This document shows positions 35,821 through 62,994 of a stretch of 64,000 bases of DNA, piece after piece; the stretch's first letter is position 1; each line of letters opens with the position of its first letter. A program made the translations under genes and the position numbers. The notes beneath the pieces are model-generated. The model was given only the letters and a program-made list of their open reading frames with translations. It made no database searches and was not told the DNA's origin. Origin of the DNA: Sipunculus nudus. Lineage: Eukaryota > Annelida > Sipuncula > Golfingiida > Sipunculidae. The stretch is from positions 39,926,019 through 39,990,018 of the forward strand of contig CM049306.1 in NCBI GenBank assembly GCA_026874595.1, read 5' to 3'.

Positions 35821-38800
35821 CTATTTATTCTTAATAAAATTAAAAGTCTGGAAACAATATCCATTCAACAAAATAATTAAATTTCTAAAAAAATGTACAA
35901 CTTTCAAGCAACTCATTTGTTCTTCTTTAAGGGTATAATTATACATAAACTGGTGCCTGAAAATTATAAAATACAGTTGTTAGTTACATCAAGCAAATTT
36001 ATTATCATGTTTAAAAATTATAAAAGACACTGGCTCAATATTTTGTTCACATGAGATATATTTCAAGGATTAATATTTCTTCAACAAATTAATATCAAAG
36101 CATATCATTTCTGTATATTACTCAATAAAAAAGGTCTTTTTATAAGAATATGGTTTGAATTTCAATCTCTGCATAAATTAGAAATTATTATTAATTATTA
36201 ACCTCAGTTTAAGTGGGAATGGCCTAAGCATGGTGTTCTCTATATGGTATTTCTAACCATTGTAACATTTAGTGTCAACCATTATCATACCTCATTTGTT
36301 GTTACACGGAGAGGTAGAAGGCTTGAGCATGGTAACAGTACTTGTAATAAGCTACAGGATGAGAGGTTTGGGAAAAATGGCAGGAAGAAATAATTTAACT
36401 AGAATACGGGTAGTCGAAAAGTGACTATGTGTATCCACCAAAATCAGAGTGGAATGGGTGAAGTGAGGCATGGATTAAGTGGCAAGGGAAAGAGTGAGGT
36501 GTGTTGCATATTAGCATGGATGTCTGCAGCAGAAATGTGTATGTATGTTGCGCCACCTACCACAAAATCCAGAAAGCTGTCCAAGTTGTATACATATGCA
36601 AAATTTTAAGCAGATAAGTCAAACCACTATATGTATATGAGTGATTTTATCCCACAGCAGACAAACAAAAGGACCTGTGCAGTAATGGTGGCAGGTGGCG
36701 CCACTAATTTTGTGTATGATTAAGAGATATGTGAAATCTATACACATGCAAAATTTCAGGAAGATACCTCAAACCAGTCCAGAGATATAAAGTATGGATG
36801 TCTGCAGGTGAACCTGAATGTAGGTGGCGCCACCTGTCATAAAATCAAGAGGGTTGTCCAGGATGTATAAACCTGCTAAATTTCAGGTAGAAAAGTCAAA
36901 CCGCTGCTGAGATATGAGTGATTTTATCCCAAGGCAGATGAACAGACTGTGCAAAAATGGTTGCAGGTGGTCCCTCCAGTTTTGTGTATGATAAAAAGCT
37001 ATGTGAGATCTATACACATGCAAAATTTTGGCCCAATTGGTCAAACAGTTCCCGAGATATGAGCTTGGATGTCTGCAGAGTAAACCTGAATGTAGGTGGC
37101 GCCACCTGTCATAAAATCAAGAAAGCTGTCCAGGATATATAAACAAGCAAAATTTTAGGCAGATAAGTCAAACCACTGCTGAGATATGAGTGATATTATC
37201 CCAAGGCAGATGAACAGATGGACGCTGTGCAAAAAAAATGGTTGCAGGTGGTGCCACCATTTTTTGTGTATGTTATAAAGCTATCAAATGGCTACATTTG
37301 TGCAAAATTTTTAGCCTGATTGGTCAAACGGTTCCCGAGATATATGGGTTTATGTGTGGAAACAGACGCACAAATGGACGCTGGGCAGTGAGTAAAGGTC
37401 AGAGGTCAACCAAAAATGAGGGCGCAGCAGTTTACATGTGACCTGATGATAAACCTGTTTCGCTAAAAATGCAAACCAAGTTTTTAAGTGGCAAGGGAAA
37501 CAGTTGTTTCAAACAGTTGAAAGATATAGCAACAATAATTTGGGAATTCTGCATCTAGACATTGTGTCTAGATGTCTCGACGCTGTGTCTAGACACATTG
37601 TCTTGACACCCGGCAGAGCCAGGTCAGTTGCCATAGTAATGTCTTGACCCCACCTGTTTGTACTGAGTGACCTCTTGACTTGGCTGCTGAAACTCAGCAT
37701 GTTGTCATATCTGTTTTCAAACACAGAAAGCCTTTTTCAATTGGCTACAATGCTTAAAGCTGTATTTACCCAATCTTTTCTTATAAAACTGGCAGAACCC
37801 AACAATAGAATAATTCTTGTAAAGTTTAAACCAATCAGCTAAACAGTTTCATCATAAATCAGTGTATAAACTAGAAGAGTTTAAAATAACATTTTAGCTT
37901 GTAAAAAACACATCAATGTAGGTGGCGCCACCATTACCTCAATTTCAGATATGACATATGTGACAAACATTGGTATAAAATTTGGTGATTATAGCTCTAG
38001 CCGTTTCTGAGATTTAAAATTTAGTGTGTTTTTTTGGACAGATGACTAAGTTCAACCTCCTGTAACTCAGCCAAAAATCTCCGAAATGGAACCATTCGAA
38101 CAAACTTGAGATTGTTCCAGGGATCATTTCTGAGAAATATTGGACAATTTGCCTGGACAGTTTCGGAGAAGAAGATTTTTAAAGCTTTTTCCCTATAAAA
38201 TCTAAGAAAATGCAGTTAGAAAAAAATAAACAAAATCTGATAGAGTTTTTCAGATGACTGATTATTTGCCAAAAATTTGGTGAAGCTAGCTTCCGCCGTT
38301 TTTGAGATAGCTATGGTTAACATACAGACCACGCACGACAGATGACGCACAACGCCACACCATCGCATAAGCTCACAGGTTTGCTAAAAAGCTATCCAGG
38401 ATGTATACGCATGCCGAATTTCGGATGAATTAGTCAAATCAATGCAGAGATATGAGTGATTATCACCCAAGGCAGACGAACAGATGGACACTGTGCAAAC
38501 ACGGTTGCAGTTGGCGCCACCATTTTTTGTGTATGTTATAAAGCTATCCAAGGGCTACATTTGTACAAAATTCTTTTCCTGATCAGTCACACGGTTCCTA
38601 AGATATATGGGTTTATGTGTGGAAACAGATGCACAAATGGACGCTGGGCAGAGAGGAAAGGTCAGAGGTCAACGCCAATTGGTTAGATTAATTCACATGT
38701 GACCCGATAATTGGTGTAAGTTTTGGAAAAATCAGTCCAGTAGTCTCAGAGGAGTTCTCCGGAAATGAATACAGTGGTGGCGGCGGCGGAACCCAGTCAA

Positions 38801-41800
38801 AAACATAGTTTCCACTAAACTTTGTTTTGGCGGATACAATTATTCATAGTTATTCACATGCCAGCTACCTACCTTTCCTTTCCAATTTGCTAAATATACA
38901 TGCTTCATTGTCATGTCTTTGGGGAGAATGTTATTGCTGCATAAAACTTCTACCTGAAATTAAAAAATAAGTCACATGACTTTAGTACATTTAATGGAGG
39001 CACAGTATGAGAGATTATGGTTAAAGACTGGAAATAATCAATTCATATAGCCAGGAGCACAACCTATATGAAAACTTCTATCACTTAAGGGAAGTTTTAA
39101 GAATAACTGCAACTTTGTGATTACAGAAATTATTATTTTTACAAACTTTTTTTCACCTTTTACTTGCTCTTATTTAAATTACTTTTGAGGTAAAATATCA
39201 GAAATTGAGGGAATAAAATTACAGTCTAAAAAGTGAATACAGATACACCTTGAGTACGCAGATCTTAATGTCAAAAAGGCAGTTAAAGAAAATTTACCTG
39301 GTATGTTGGTCTCTCTGACTTCAACTCAATCAATAACTAACCACTGAATTGTTAGAGAGTCAATAAGCTTTTAGCTATAAATCAATTCTAGGGGTATCCA
39401 GGAATCACAATTTTATTATCACAAATTTTGTACTGGCTTACTTTTCACAAAGACAAAATGTTTTGAGCCTTTAAGGGTGTAATGTACTTTTTTTTTATTA
39501 AAATATCACAATACCTACATCATATACGGCTGGGATTTGTAGTTTTTTCCTCAATAACTGTTGCAGGTGATATATACAAACTCTGATGGAACATCGTAGA
39601 AACTTCTTTGGCAGGCATTCAAGGTGGAAACCATCACATTCCAAGCTGGAAAAAAATCCAAGCAGACGCATCAACACTGTACTAATTTGACTATAGACCA
39701 AATCTCTAGGTATACAGTTATTTTCTTTACAATTTATAATCTAATATCATATGGTATGAAACAATAAAATAACAAGGGCACCGCTGAGCGGAGCATCCCC
39801 TTGCATAATGCATAATTAGAATGGGTGTATTACATAGTGTGAAAATGAGGAGGGCAGCTCTCTGGCCTTGACCTTTGCTCCTGTAACCTCAAACCTAATA
39901 GGCTTCTTCATCCATAGGTGGGTGAGCCATATGAGCAAGATGACACTGACAGTTGTTGGTCTAACGATTTGGCCTAAAATGGGTCCACAAGCTTTGTCAA
40001 GAAGTGGGTGCTGTGGCTGTGACCCCATGACCTCAATTCAATATGGGTCTTCGTCCATGGGTGGATGAGCCATATTTGCAAGATGAAAGGTTTTGGTCAA
40101 ACAGTTTGGCTTTAAAAGGGTCCACAAGCTTTTTCAAGAAGTGGGCCCTGTGGCTGTGACCTTTGACCCCGTAACCTCAAAATAGATAGGGGTCTTCATC
40201 CATGGGTGGGTGAGCCATATGTGCAAGATGAAAGGTTTTGGTCAAATAGTTAGGCTTGAAATGGATCCACAAGCCAATTGTGGACAGACAGTCGGACAGA
40301 CAGACAAACGCACAAATGGAACTTTGTTGCAAGGGGATAATAAAAGCCGATAAAAACATATCTACCCCTTAAACTCCACAACTTTACATGATAAAATGGT
40401 TTTGAAAATGATATTGTACAAAAACCCTTAAGAAAAACAATTTGAAAGATTAACAATAATAAATACAATTACCAAGGTGTGCTAAAATAGTACTTCTTTC
40501 ACACATTAACCAGCACTATATAATATTTTATAATTTCCACAAAGTGCATAATTTATGCTGATCATGTCTTTTTACCTCATTAAATATGTGTGAATTGTGC
40601 TGATAACTTAATTCAAATGAGAAACTTAATTGGTTAATATTTACAATGAGTTTCATGAAAATCCATCAGATTTTGGTAAGCCAATACAATGCCACCAGGG
40701 TCTTGCTGACCTCATTAAATATGAATAAATTAAATTAAATATGCATGGACTTTGCAGGGAATTTAACTTCTTTGTGATTATATCAGTAATTATTTCTACT
40801 GAGTATTATCAAAACGCATCATATTCCTGTTAAGTTATTGCAGCAAGTAGCTTGGTGACCTCTGAATTAAATATCCCCAACATGGGGGAGGCTTGCATTC
40901 CTTAAAATGCAGATTTCTAGTTTATCTTTATTTTTATAAAGTGATAATTTCTCTTACAAGAACCTCTCCAGACACAGTGTGATCTGCTCATCATTACTGT
41001 AGTAGTTTGCTGTAGGATTGTCATACAAGCTCTGCAGACTGACGATACCTTTCTTACTTTCTGAAATGAAACATATTATAAACCATGAAAACAATAATAT
41101 AAACATCATGGATATTTTCCTTAATATTTCACTGCTTTAAAGCAGAGTTCAGCTCCCTCTTGATGTAGTACATTTAGTTTATATATACATAAGTAAATAT
41201 ATTCAGTGTGTCCCAACTTATATTGATCATAAATGTGTCACAAAATACACAAATAACATGATACTTACATAATTATGTTACCCCATACTACTCTGAGAAT
41301 ATCCTAGTGTTACTGATTATATTGTGTACAGTATATACTCCATCACACAAATTATCTTACAATAATTGTGACCAAAAGTATTTAAAAACTACCTTCATAA
41401 TGATCAAAGCAGTAAAATTATCTACTGATCCTTGGACACACATTATTATAAAATATTTTCAAAATAAAATACCTTTTATTTTTTTTCTAGCAACTATATA
41501 TTGATATTTATAACATTGTTTTTCTATTTATGTATAAAGTATACCACTAATTATGGTGAAAAGCTGATCAACCTGAGTAACATGTAATTACCTTGAGCCT
41601 CCTCTTTAATGAGTCCCCTTGATCTGGAGAATTGCTGTCTTCTGGATTCTTCATCTTAAACGGCATGAAAAAATATGGTATAGACAACTGACTGCCCACT
41701 GTTTCCCATCAGTTTTACAACAGATTAATGACCCAGTGTGATCAGTATGTGCCACAAAATAATCCATCTTAAAATAATATATCTAAATAAACACTATTAC

Positions 41801-44800
41801 AGCTAAACAATAAGACTCACCCCAGTAAAACTATTGGTAAAAATCACCAAACTTTGTCTAGGAATTCATCTAATTCTTTTATAATCTGACATGTCACACT
41901 GTTTCAGTGGATGGTTTTATTCCACATAATACACTGATATTTGGCTTGCTCATTTCTTAGCAGTTTGCTTTTTGTGAATGGCTGGTGCCATTTGGCCCTC
42001 TGACATTAGGGAGTCCATGATAGTGTCAGAGCGCCATGACATCTTATACCGAGGACCACACTGTAACATGTGATGGGGATGCCAAATGTTTTTGGGTGTC
42101 ATTTTTGACAGCACCTCATGGCCTGCAAGTATGCTATTACTTGGTATAAACCAGACTAATCGTTAGCTCTTTTATTATACTTTCTGACATCTTTTACCAC
42201 AAATTTCTTTGTACCCCAACATATTTTTAATCTCCCTGCATGTATTTTGAATTTCTGAGCACACAAATACAAGCATGACTTACACCAGTTGTTGGAGAAT
42301 AGCAACCTTTTACAAGATACAGAGGATGACTGGTTGCCACAGAGACAGATTTTCACTTTAGTTTGTGAGTTCACATAAATTCTTAATTGTTAATTCATCA
42401 CTCATAGGCTAATGTTAAGATTATCAGCAGTTTACAACAATATCAATGCATCAGGATGGATGGCCATTGCAATGGATTTTGCCAAGTGGCTTCGGTGATA
42501 ATTCAAGTGAGCTTACCAGTCCAGTATTAATGCCTACTAACTGCTATTTAATGTCAAGTCTCAACTTTGTTTTAAAAATGTGCTCCTGCCCCCTATTCTT
42601 AAAACAGAGAACACCACATGAAGAAAAAGCAACCTGTTTCCAATCACTATTCCAGTGATTTAAACCACACTGTATCCCCTAATATCAGTTTGCACTTACA
42701 CTAGAAGGACAGTTACACAAATACATAGAATGTAAAAAATCCAGTTAATCAATACACCTGTCAGTAACTTACTGTCATAGAGTCCTGGTACTATTTTATA
42801 AACTATGTCTTGCATAGTTCTATCTGCCCGCAGGTTCATCAGGGGCTGTGTTTCGTGGATTTTGATGTTGCACTGTGGACAGTGCTTACTGCTCTGAAGG
42901 TATTTCACTATGCAGCTCTTGCAGACTGAAAGGAAAATAAGTATAAAACTATAAAGAGTTACTAAAACACATCAGATTACTGCATTTTACCCTTAAAGTG
43001 ATTTATGTTTTACTCTGCATACATATTAAGGAACTCTAGGTAATTCCTTTCCAGAAAAGTTCTTATAATATGTCTCTTCTTATAATGTCTCTGATCCTTT
43101 AATGTCTCTGTTTTTATAATGCCACTCAGTGATTACTTGGAGATTGCATACATCTAGTTGAAGCTTAATTTTTTTTTAGAATTGTTCCACACATTTACAA
43201 ACCATGCCAAAATTTCAATGGGCAACCCTGTGTGGACTGATTACAGTCAGTGTGTGAACTGACTATAGTCCACTTACAAGTGTGCAGGCATTCTGTGACT
43301 GTGGTGGCCTCTATGAAGTAACCAGCACACAGTGAACAAACAATATGGGGATTAATGTCCCTCATGCAGATCTTCACTTCCTACAAATATAAACAACAAT
43401 ATCCCAGTTAAAATAACTATGTTTATCATTTATTTGAATATATGAGCCGATTCAGAATTATAAGTTGCATCATTATTCATCCTTAATCTGGCTCATATAA
43501 TGTCAAATTATACATATATATTTATTTTTTTATGGCTGAATTTTTAAACTGAATTTAAAAGGAAATTAAATTTTAAAAAGAAGTCACTAAAAATTTCATA
43601 ATGCAACAATATGCATCCTCTGGATCATTCCTTGGATCATTAATAAAAAAAAAAAAAGTTTAATGCACTGAAGTGGAAAGATATTTTTAATTTAAAATAC
43701 ATGCCTAATATCTTTCAACTAAAAAAAATGCATAATACTAAAATTAAATCAGCAGTGCTTACAGGGAAAAAATGAACCATAATTATTATTATTATTATTA
43801 TTTTATTCACTTAGATGTGCATTATTACATGAAGTTTCTATGCACTAAACAGTAATAAAATACAATAAGTTATAGAACATAAAAACAATACGTACTAAAG
43901 TTGGTTTTAAAAAAGTTATACACACATTTACAGATTATAAAAACATGATAATTTATTTAAGTCTCTACAATGCAGGGATCAAACTAAAATAAAAATTATT
44001 GCACTGTTAGGAGTCACTGTGTCACACATACTGTGGAAATGATTAATATGGCGTGTCTCAAATTTCGCACATTTTTCATTTTATAGTATTAGCGCAGTTC
44101 AAAATTTTTGCGCACATCAATGTGAATGGTAATTAATTGTGTATCAAATTATGAACATATTTTTAAAATTCAAGTTTGTAATGTAACCTTCATCCCACCT
44201 AACAACCTTTGAGTGACAGCTTACATGCCAAGGCCAACTGGTCGAGTACCGTGACCACAAGGTGTGAACAATACATAATTACTTTAGGACTAATCACGTT
44301 TGATGATGCAAAGTTACTGCAACCAGCTACATTGTTTGACATCTGAGTAAGTTGTAGAATTTCTCTACAACAACTGTGATTATACTAACCAGAAGCAGCC
44401 AAATATGTACAAACAACAAACAGAATTGACAACAGTCGCAGGTCGCTCTCAGCTCATGTAGTCGTTTCAAAGCTATAAGGGCTAGGGGTGTCTTGAAAGG
44501 CTACTTATTGTTTCACAGTTGTTTCTACAAATCATTATAAATGAGGCGAGGTCTTTCTCAAGAAATCACTTGCTATGAACTCTTGTGACAACATGACTTC
44601 TCTAACATTCTGGTTGAACAAGCCTCAACTCAAGCAACCATGCATGGAGGGATTACCAGGCCCACATGACTATATATGTCAGGCGAGAATGCTGCAATCT
44701 TCTTAACTATCACATTGACTTTACGCGGGTAATTATTTTAGCCAAAATCTAGCTCCCGCTAAAAGCGCGAAAATTAAAACACCGCTAACAAAACCACTAC

Positions 44801-45907
44801 ACAGTATGGCACATATCCACCAGTTATATCGCAGTCTAGGCAGCACCGTATCTTTATATAAACAACACAGTCTTAAGGTGCTTTCTAAATGTGACTGGCA
44901 AAACCCCTAATATAGTAATATCTGATGGCAACTCATTCCACAGTTTAGCCTCTAATGTCCTAGCTTAGTGACCTTTCACCATACTTGTTGGAGTGGTGTG
45001 ACACTAATGGTCTCCAGTGATCAGATGAAGAGGGAAGAGATCTTAGAGGGTCATGCATTTCTCTGCTTTACAGGTAGCCAGTGCAGTTAATTGAGCACTG
45101 GTGTTTTGTGCTCTCTATGCGATGTTCCTGTTAATTAAAAGCCTTGTAGCACTGTTCTGGGTTACCTGCAACTTATGTATAGTACACTGATGCTCTAAGT
45201 AGGAGGCCATTATGGTAGTCCAGACGAGATAGAACAGCAGAATTGATGGCCTTGACAGGAGCTTCTTGCGAAGGATGAACTTTGACTTTGGAAATGCGCC
45301 TTAGTTTGTAGAGTACATGGTAAAAGTTAGGCCAAATTTCAGGTATTTCATATATGCTTAGAATTTCCATAACTTCTGCATATTATGCAATATTGACCTA
45401 ATTTCTGGTATTTATGTACATGGATAATATCTAGAACAATATTAGTGCCACATTTTAACACAACAACCACACACCTTTTGGTATTAAGTTTTAAAGGAAA
45501 ATGTAGGAGGTTTTCCCATAATATTTCAAAGGAATAGCAGTGACTAAGTTTTTGGTTTGGTAGAACTTACAACATCTCACTGTATGCTGTATTTCAGATT
45601 CACAGGTAAAACATTTTCCAAACATGTCCTGTTATAATCTTGGATGCCAGCCAGATGGACGATGGGCAAGGCACCATCGCTACATAGCTCAGATGGCTTA
45701 GAGTCACCTGAGCTAAAAATACAGCAATGCAACAATTCATACAATACATGAAGGTAATTATTTTTATGATATAAATTTATAAAAAAAAATATTAGATACA
45801 ATCAAAATCATATAATGTATATTATTGTAATCATTATATAATAAACCATGAAATAAAGCAACTATGTCCACTCCAGGATACAGTTTAAGGATCGTTACCT
45901 CATCCAT
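35821..45907 (-). CDS. PCGF1: Polycomb group RING finger protein 1 (8 coding exons; last exon ambiguous)
   Basis: PCGF1 is the RING subunit defining the PRC1.1 Polycomb complex (partners RING1/2, BCOR, KDM2B). Minus-strand exons: 45907-45899, 43380-43278, 42925-42773, 41654-41592, 41060-40958, 39645-39519, 38953-38873, then a last exon starting at 35956 or 35949; phases agree throughout. All eight RING zinc ligands are present: C18, C21, C34, H36, C39, C42, C53, C56. The family block KYLQSSKHCPQCNIKIHETQ follows. The C-terminal RAWUL half (YYSNDEQITLCLE, then FLRCSIRVCIYHLQQLL and NNILPKDMTMKHVYLANW) matches human PCGF1. Start MDE|EVKI is short compared with the human N-terminus. Acceptor 35956 gives APVYV-stop (end 35939, 218 aa); acceptor 35949 gives FMYNYTLKEEQ and a 255-residue protein ending at 35821. 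Intron 7 contains a HINE-like insertion. Confidence 0.92.
36399..38838 (-). mobile_element. HINE/Helentron-like element, copy 2 of the first family, in PCGF1 intron 7
   Basis: This is an inverted copy relative to 7662-9131. CTAG lies at 36399-36402 and the 3' hairpin, partly decayed, at 36411-36430. Tandem units have palindromes starting at 36545, 36693, 36822 (perfect), 36965, 37094 (perfect), 37246 and 38509. The 5' subterminal region with (CCG)n ends near 38838. Spacings are again near 130 and 148. It is longer than copy 1 because of an internal block (37449-38381) and a repeated 'gaggtcaa ... acatgtgac' segment. Its end lies about 34 bp from the PCGF1 exon 7 splice donor. Confidence 0.75.
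37449..38381 (+). mobile_element. Family B-like segment inside HINE copy 2
   Basis: The block begins AACCTGTTTCGCTAAAAA and ends CACAGGTTTGCTAAAAA. Its text matches 7000-7463 (family B copy 1), including 'accattcgaacaaacttgaga' and 'gaccac.cacgacagatgacgcacaacgccacaccatcgc'. It therefore looks like a shortened family B copy nested in a HINE-like element. It contains the near-perfect palindrome GTAGGTGGCGCCACC near 37920. Confidence 0.6.
39774..40352 (-). mobile_element. HINE-like element, third family, with three ~140-bp tandem units
   Basis: Read on the minus strand, TATCCCCTTGCAAC near 40340 is followed by a (GTCC)n/(GTCT)n tract (40285-40310) and three units whose CCACAAG marker falls at 39985, 40122 and 40267 (137 and 145 bp apart). 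The 3' end has an inverted GCAAGGGGAT, the hairpin CCGCT/AGCGG (39783-39793) and CTTG before TT. It lies within PCGF1 intron 5, between exons 5 and 6. Confidence 0.65.
41950..42560. repeat. Family C copy in PCGF1 intron 3
   Basis: Shares 'gcatgacttacaccag', 'tggttgccacagagacagattttcactttagtttgtgagttcac' and 'aggctaatgttaagattatcagcagttta' with 9600-9790 and 14860-14950. Borders are unclear and it is non-coding. Confidence 0.6.
44031..44804. mobile_element. TA-flanked MITE (CTGTG...CACAG)
   Basis: CTGTGGAAATGATTA at the left and CACTACACAG at the right are bounded by TA on both sides (44029-44030, 44805-44806). Internal GCGC-rich stretches (AAATTTCGCACATT and GCGCGAAAATTAAAAC) are roughly inverted. 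It resembles the 57650-58038 element in plan but not in sequence. The inverted repeat is short, so the borders are tentative. Confidence 0.5.
44880..45340 (-). pseudogene. Decayed LINE reverse transcriptase, C-terminal part (CR1/L2-like)
   Basis: The minus strand encodes INSAVLSRLDYHNGLL, matching the SRLDYCNSLLYG motif of CR1/L2-type reverse transcriptases. In another frame it continues LQVTQNSATRLLI and SAQLTALATCKAEK, matching LQRVQNSAARL...LHWLPV. Frameshifts and stops break the frame, so it is dead. It lies in PCGF1 intron 1 and is flanked by family E repeat sequence. Confidence 0.75.
45686..45714 (-). repeat. Family E terminal hairpin
   Basis: AGCTCAGATGGC...GTCACCTGAGCT forms a stem like those at 32682-32710 and 62995-63023. 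Family E interior text ('acttctgcatattatgcaatattgacctaatttctggta') lies to its left, and other family E text resumes near 43690. The copy is interrupted by the MITE and LINE between. Confidence 0.65.
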
Positions 45908-46284
45908 GACTGAAAATGGCAGACAGCCAAGTGAAGTTACGCAATGGACTGTACAAATTACTTCCTGGCAGCCAAACACTATCTGTAAATATTGCAGCAA
46001 GCCTTTCCTGATAACTGATGTGTTTGGGGTACCTACGGTACTAATATTTATAAAGCCCGCGTTATATACTTTATTTGCGTATAAAATATCGAGCTTAACG
46101 TATAAAATATAACAATTTTGAACTTTCAAAAATAGTAATTATATAAATTCAATTTATACTGGATAAATAAATGATAAGAAAATTACTTATTATAAAAACG
46201 AAACTGAATGGCCTCTTGAGGCAGTAAATTTCCTCCAATCACAAGCCTTGTTTTATTCAGGCCGAGATCAGTAAACGCGTGAAC
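45908..46284. promoter_or_regulatory. Probable shared bidirectional promoter of PCGF1 and MKLN1
   Basis: Only 377 bp separate the two divergent start codons. The interval has a CCAAT box at 46235-46239, 46 bp before the MKLN1 ATG, and no clear TATA box in a canonical place for MKLN1. Both 5' UTRs must lie within it unless upstream non-coding exons exist. The compact head-to-head layout is inferred to be one divergent promoter. Confidence 0.6.
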
Positions 46285-61940
<15,656 letters not shown>

Positions 61941-62112
61941 TGAGCAGGGGTGTTGAACCATGATAAAAGGATGAGCAGGATAAATAAGTTTTTTGGTTAG
62001 TTAAAATTCAGTTTATTTGTGCTATGCAGGTGACCAAAAGCAGTATCATAAATTAAAGAAATATTATGTGAATGGTCTTCCATATATGTTATGTATATAG
62101 AATTGGCTTTTT

Positions 62113-62755
62113 TATGCCCCCGCCACAAAGTGGCCGGGGCATATAGTTTTACCCATGTCCGTCATTCCGTCATTCTGTCATTCCGTCATTCCGAAATCAA
62201 ACAGTTGTACGGACTTTTTTTCGCAATGCCTGCAGAAATTGGCCTGATTTTCGGTGTGTGGCCAGATAATGACCAGTTACAGATCGAGTTCGCGTTTCGT
62301 CCTGGTTGACCTACTTTTGACCTTTTTACGGCTCCTAAACTTAGAAATTTCATGAAAAATAGAAATATTCATGACAAATACACATGTACGGACTTTTTTT
62401 CGCAATGCCTGCAGATATTGGCCTGATTTCTGGTGTGTCGGCAGATAATGACCAGTTACAGATCGAGTTCGCTTTTCATCCTGGTTGACCTACTTTTGAC
62501 GGTACTACGGCTCCTAAACTTAGAAAATTTAAAGAAAAATAGAAATTTTCATGACAAATACACATGTATGGATTTTTTTTCGCAATGCCTGCAGATATTG
62601 GCCTGATTTTTGGTGTGTTGGCAGATAATGACCAGTTACAGATCGAGTTCGCGTTTTGTCCTGGTTGACCTACTTTTGACCGTTTTAAGGCTCCTAAACT
62701 TAGACAAATTCATGAAAAATAGAAATTTTCATGACAAATACACATGTACAGCCGT
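62113..62755 (+). mobile_element. HINE-like element start with TATGCCCC hairpin and three 180-bp tandem units
   Basis: It begins with a strong hairpin TATGCCCCCGCCAC...GTGGCCGGGGCATA (62113-62143), then a (TCCG)-type tract (62156-62200). Three tandem units follow, marked by CGCAATGCCTGCAG at 62222, 62401 and 62581 (179 and 180 bp apart). No 3' end is visible before the next hairpin at 62759. It lies in the MKLN1 intron after exon 12. Confidence 0.7.
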
Positions 62756-62758
62756 TTT

Positions 62759-62990
62759 TAGCCCTCAGCTCATAGGCTGATGGGCTATTGTCTTAACCCA
62801 AGCTGTCCGTCTGTCCGTCCGTCCATCTGTCTGTCCAGTTTCTGTCCGTCCGTCCGTTCCGCGTCTGTTAACTTTTACCTTGTGAGCGGGATATCTCCAA
62901 AAGGATTCACCGTTGGAATTTTATTTCATCAGTGAAGATGTATATCGATAAAATCTCGGTCAAGTTCGAAGATGGGTGACCTTGACCCAT
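62759..62990 (+). mobile_element. HINE-like element start with TAGCCCTCAGC hairpin and (GTCC)n tract
   Basis: The hairpin TAGCCCTCAGC...GCTGATGGGCTA (62759-62787) is followed by a (GTCC/GTCT)n tract (62806-62860) and about 130 bp of body ending 'ggtgaccttgacccat'. The next element's hairpin then begins at 62995, so this copy is 3'-truncated. Confidence 0.6.
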
Positions 62991-62994
62991 TTTT

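Noticed and set aside
42446-42658. 70-codon open frame in PCGF1 intron 3
   Set aside because: It overlaps repeat family C and has no family match; the neighbouring PCGF1 exons are on the opposite strand.
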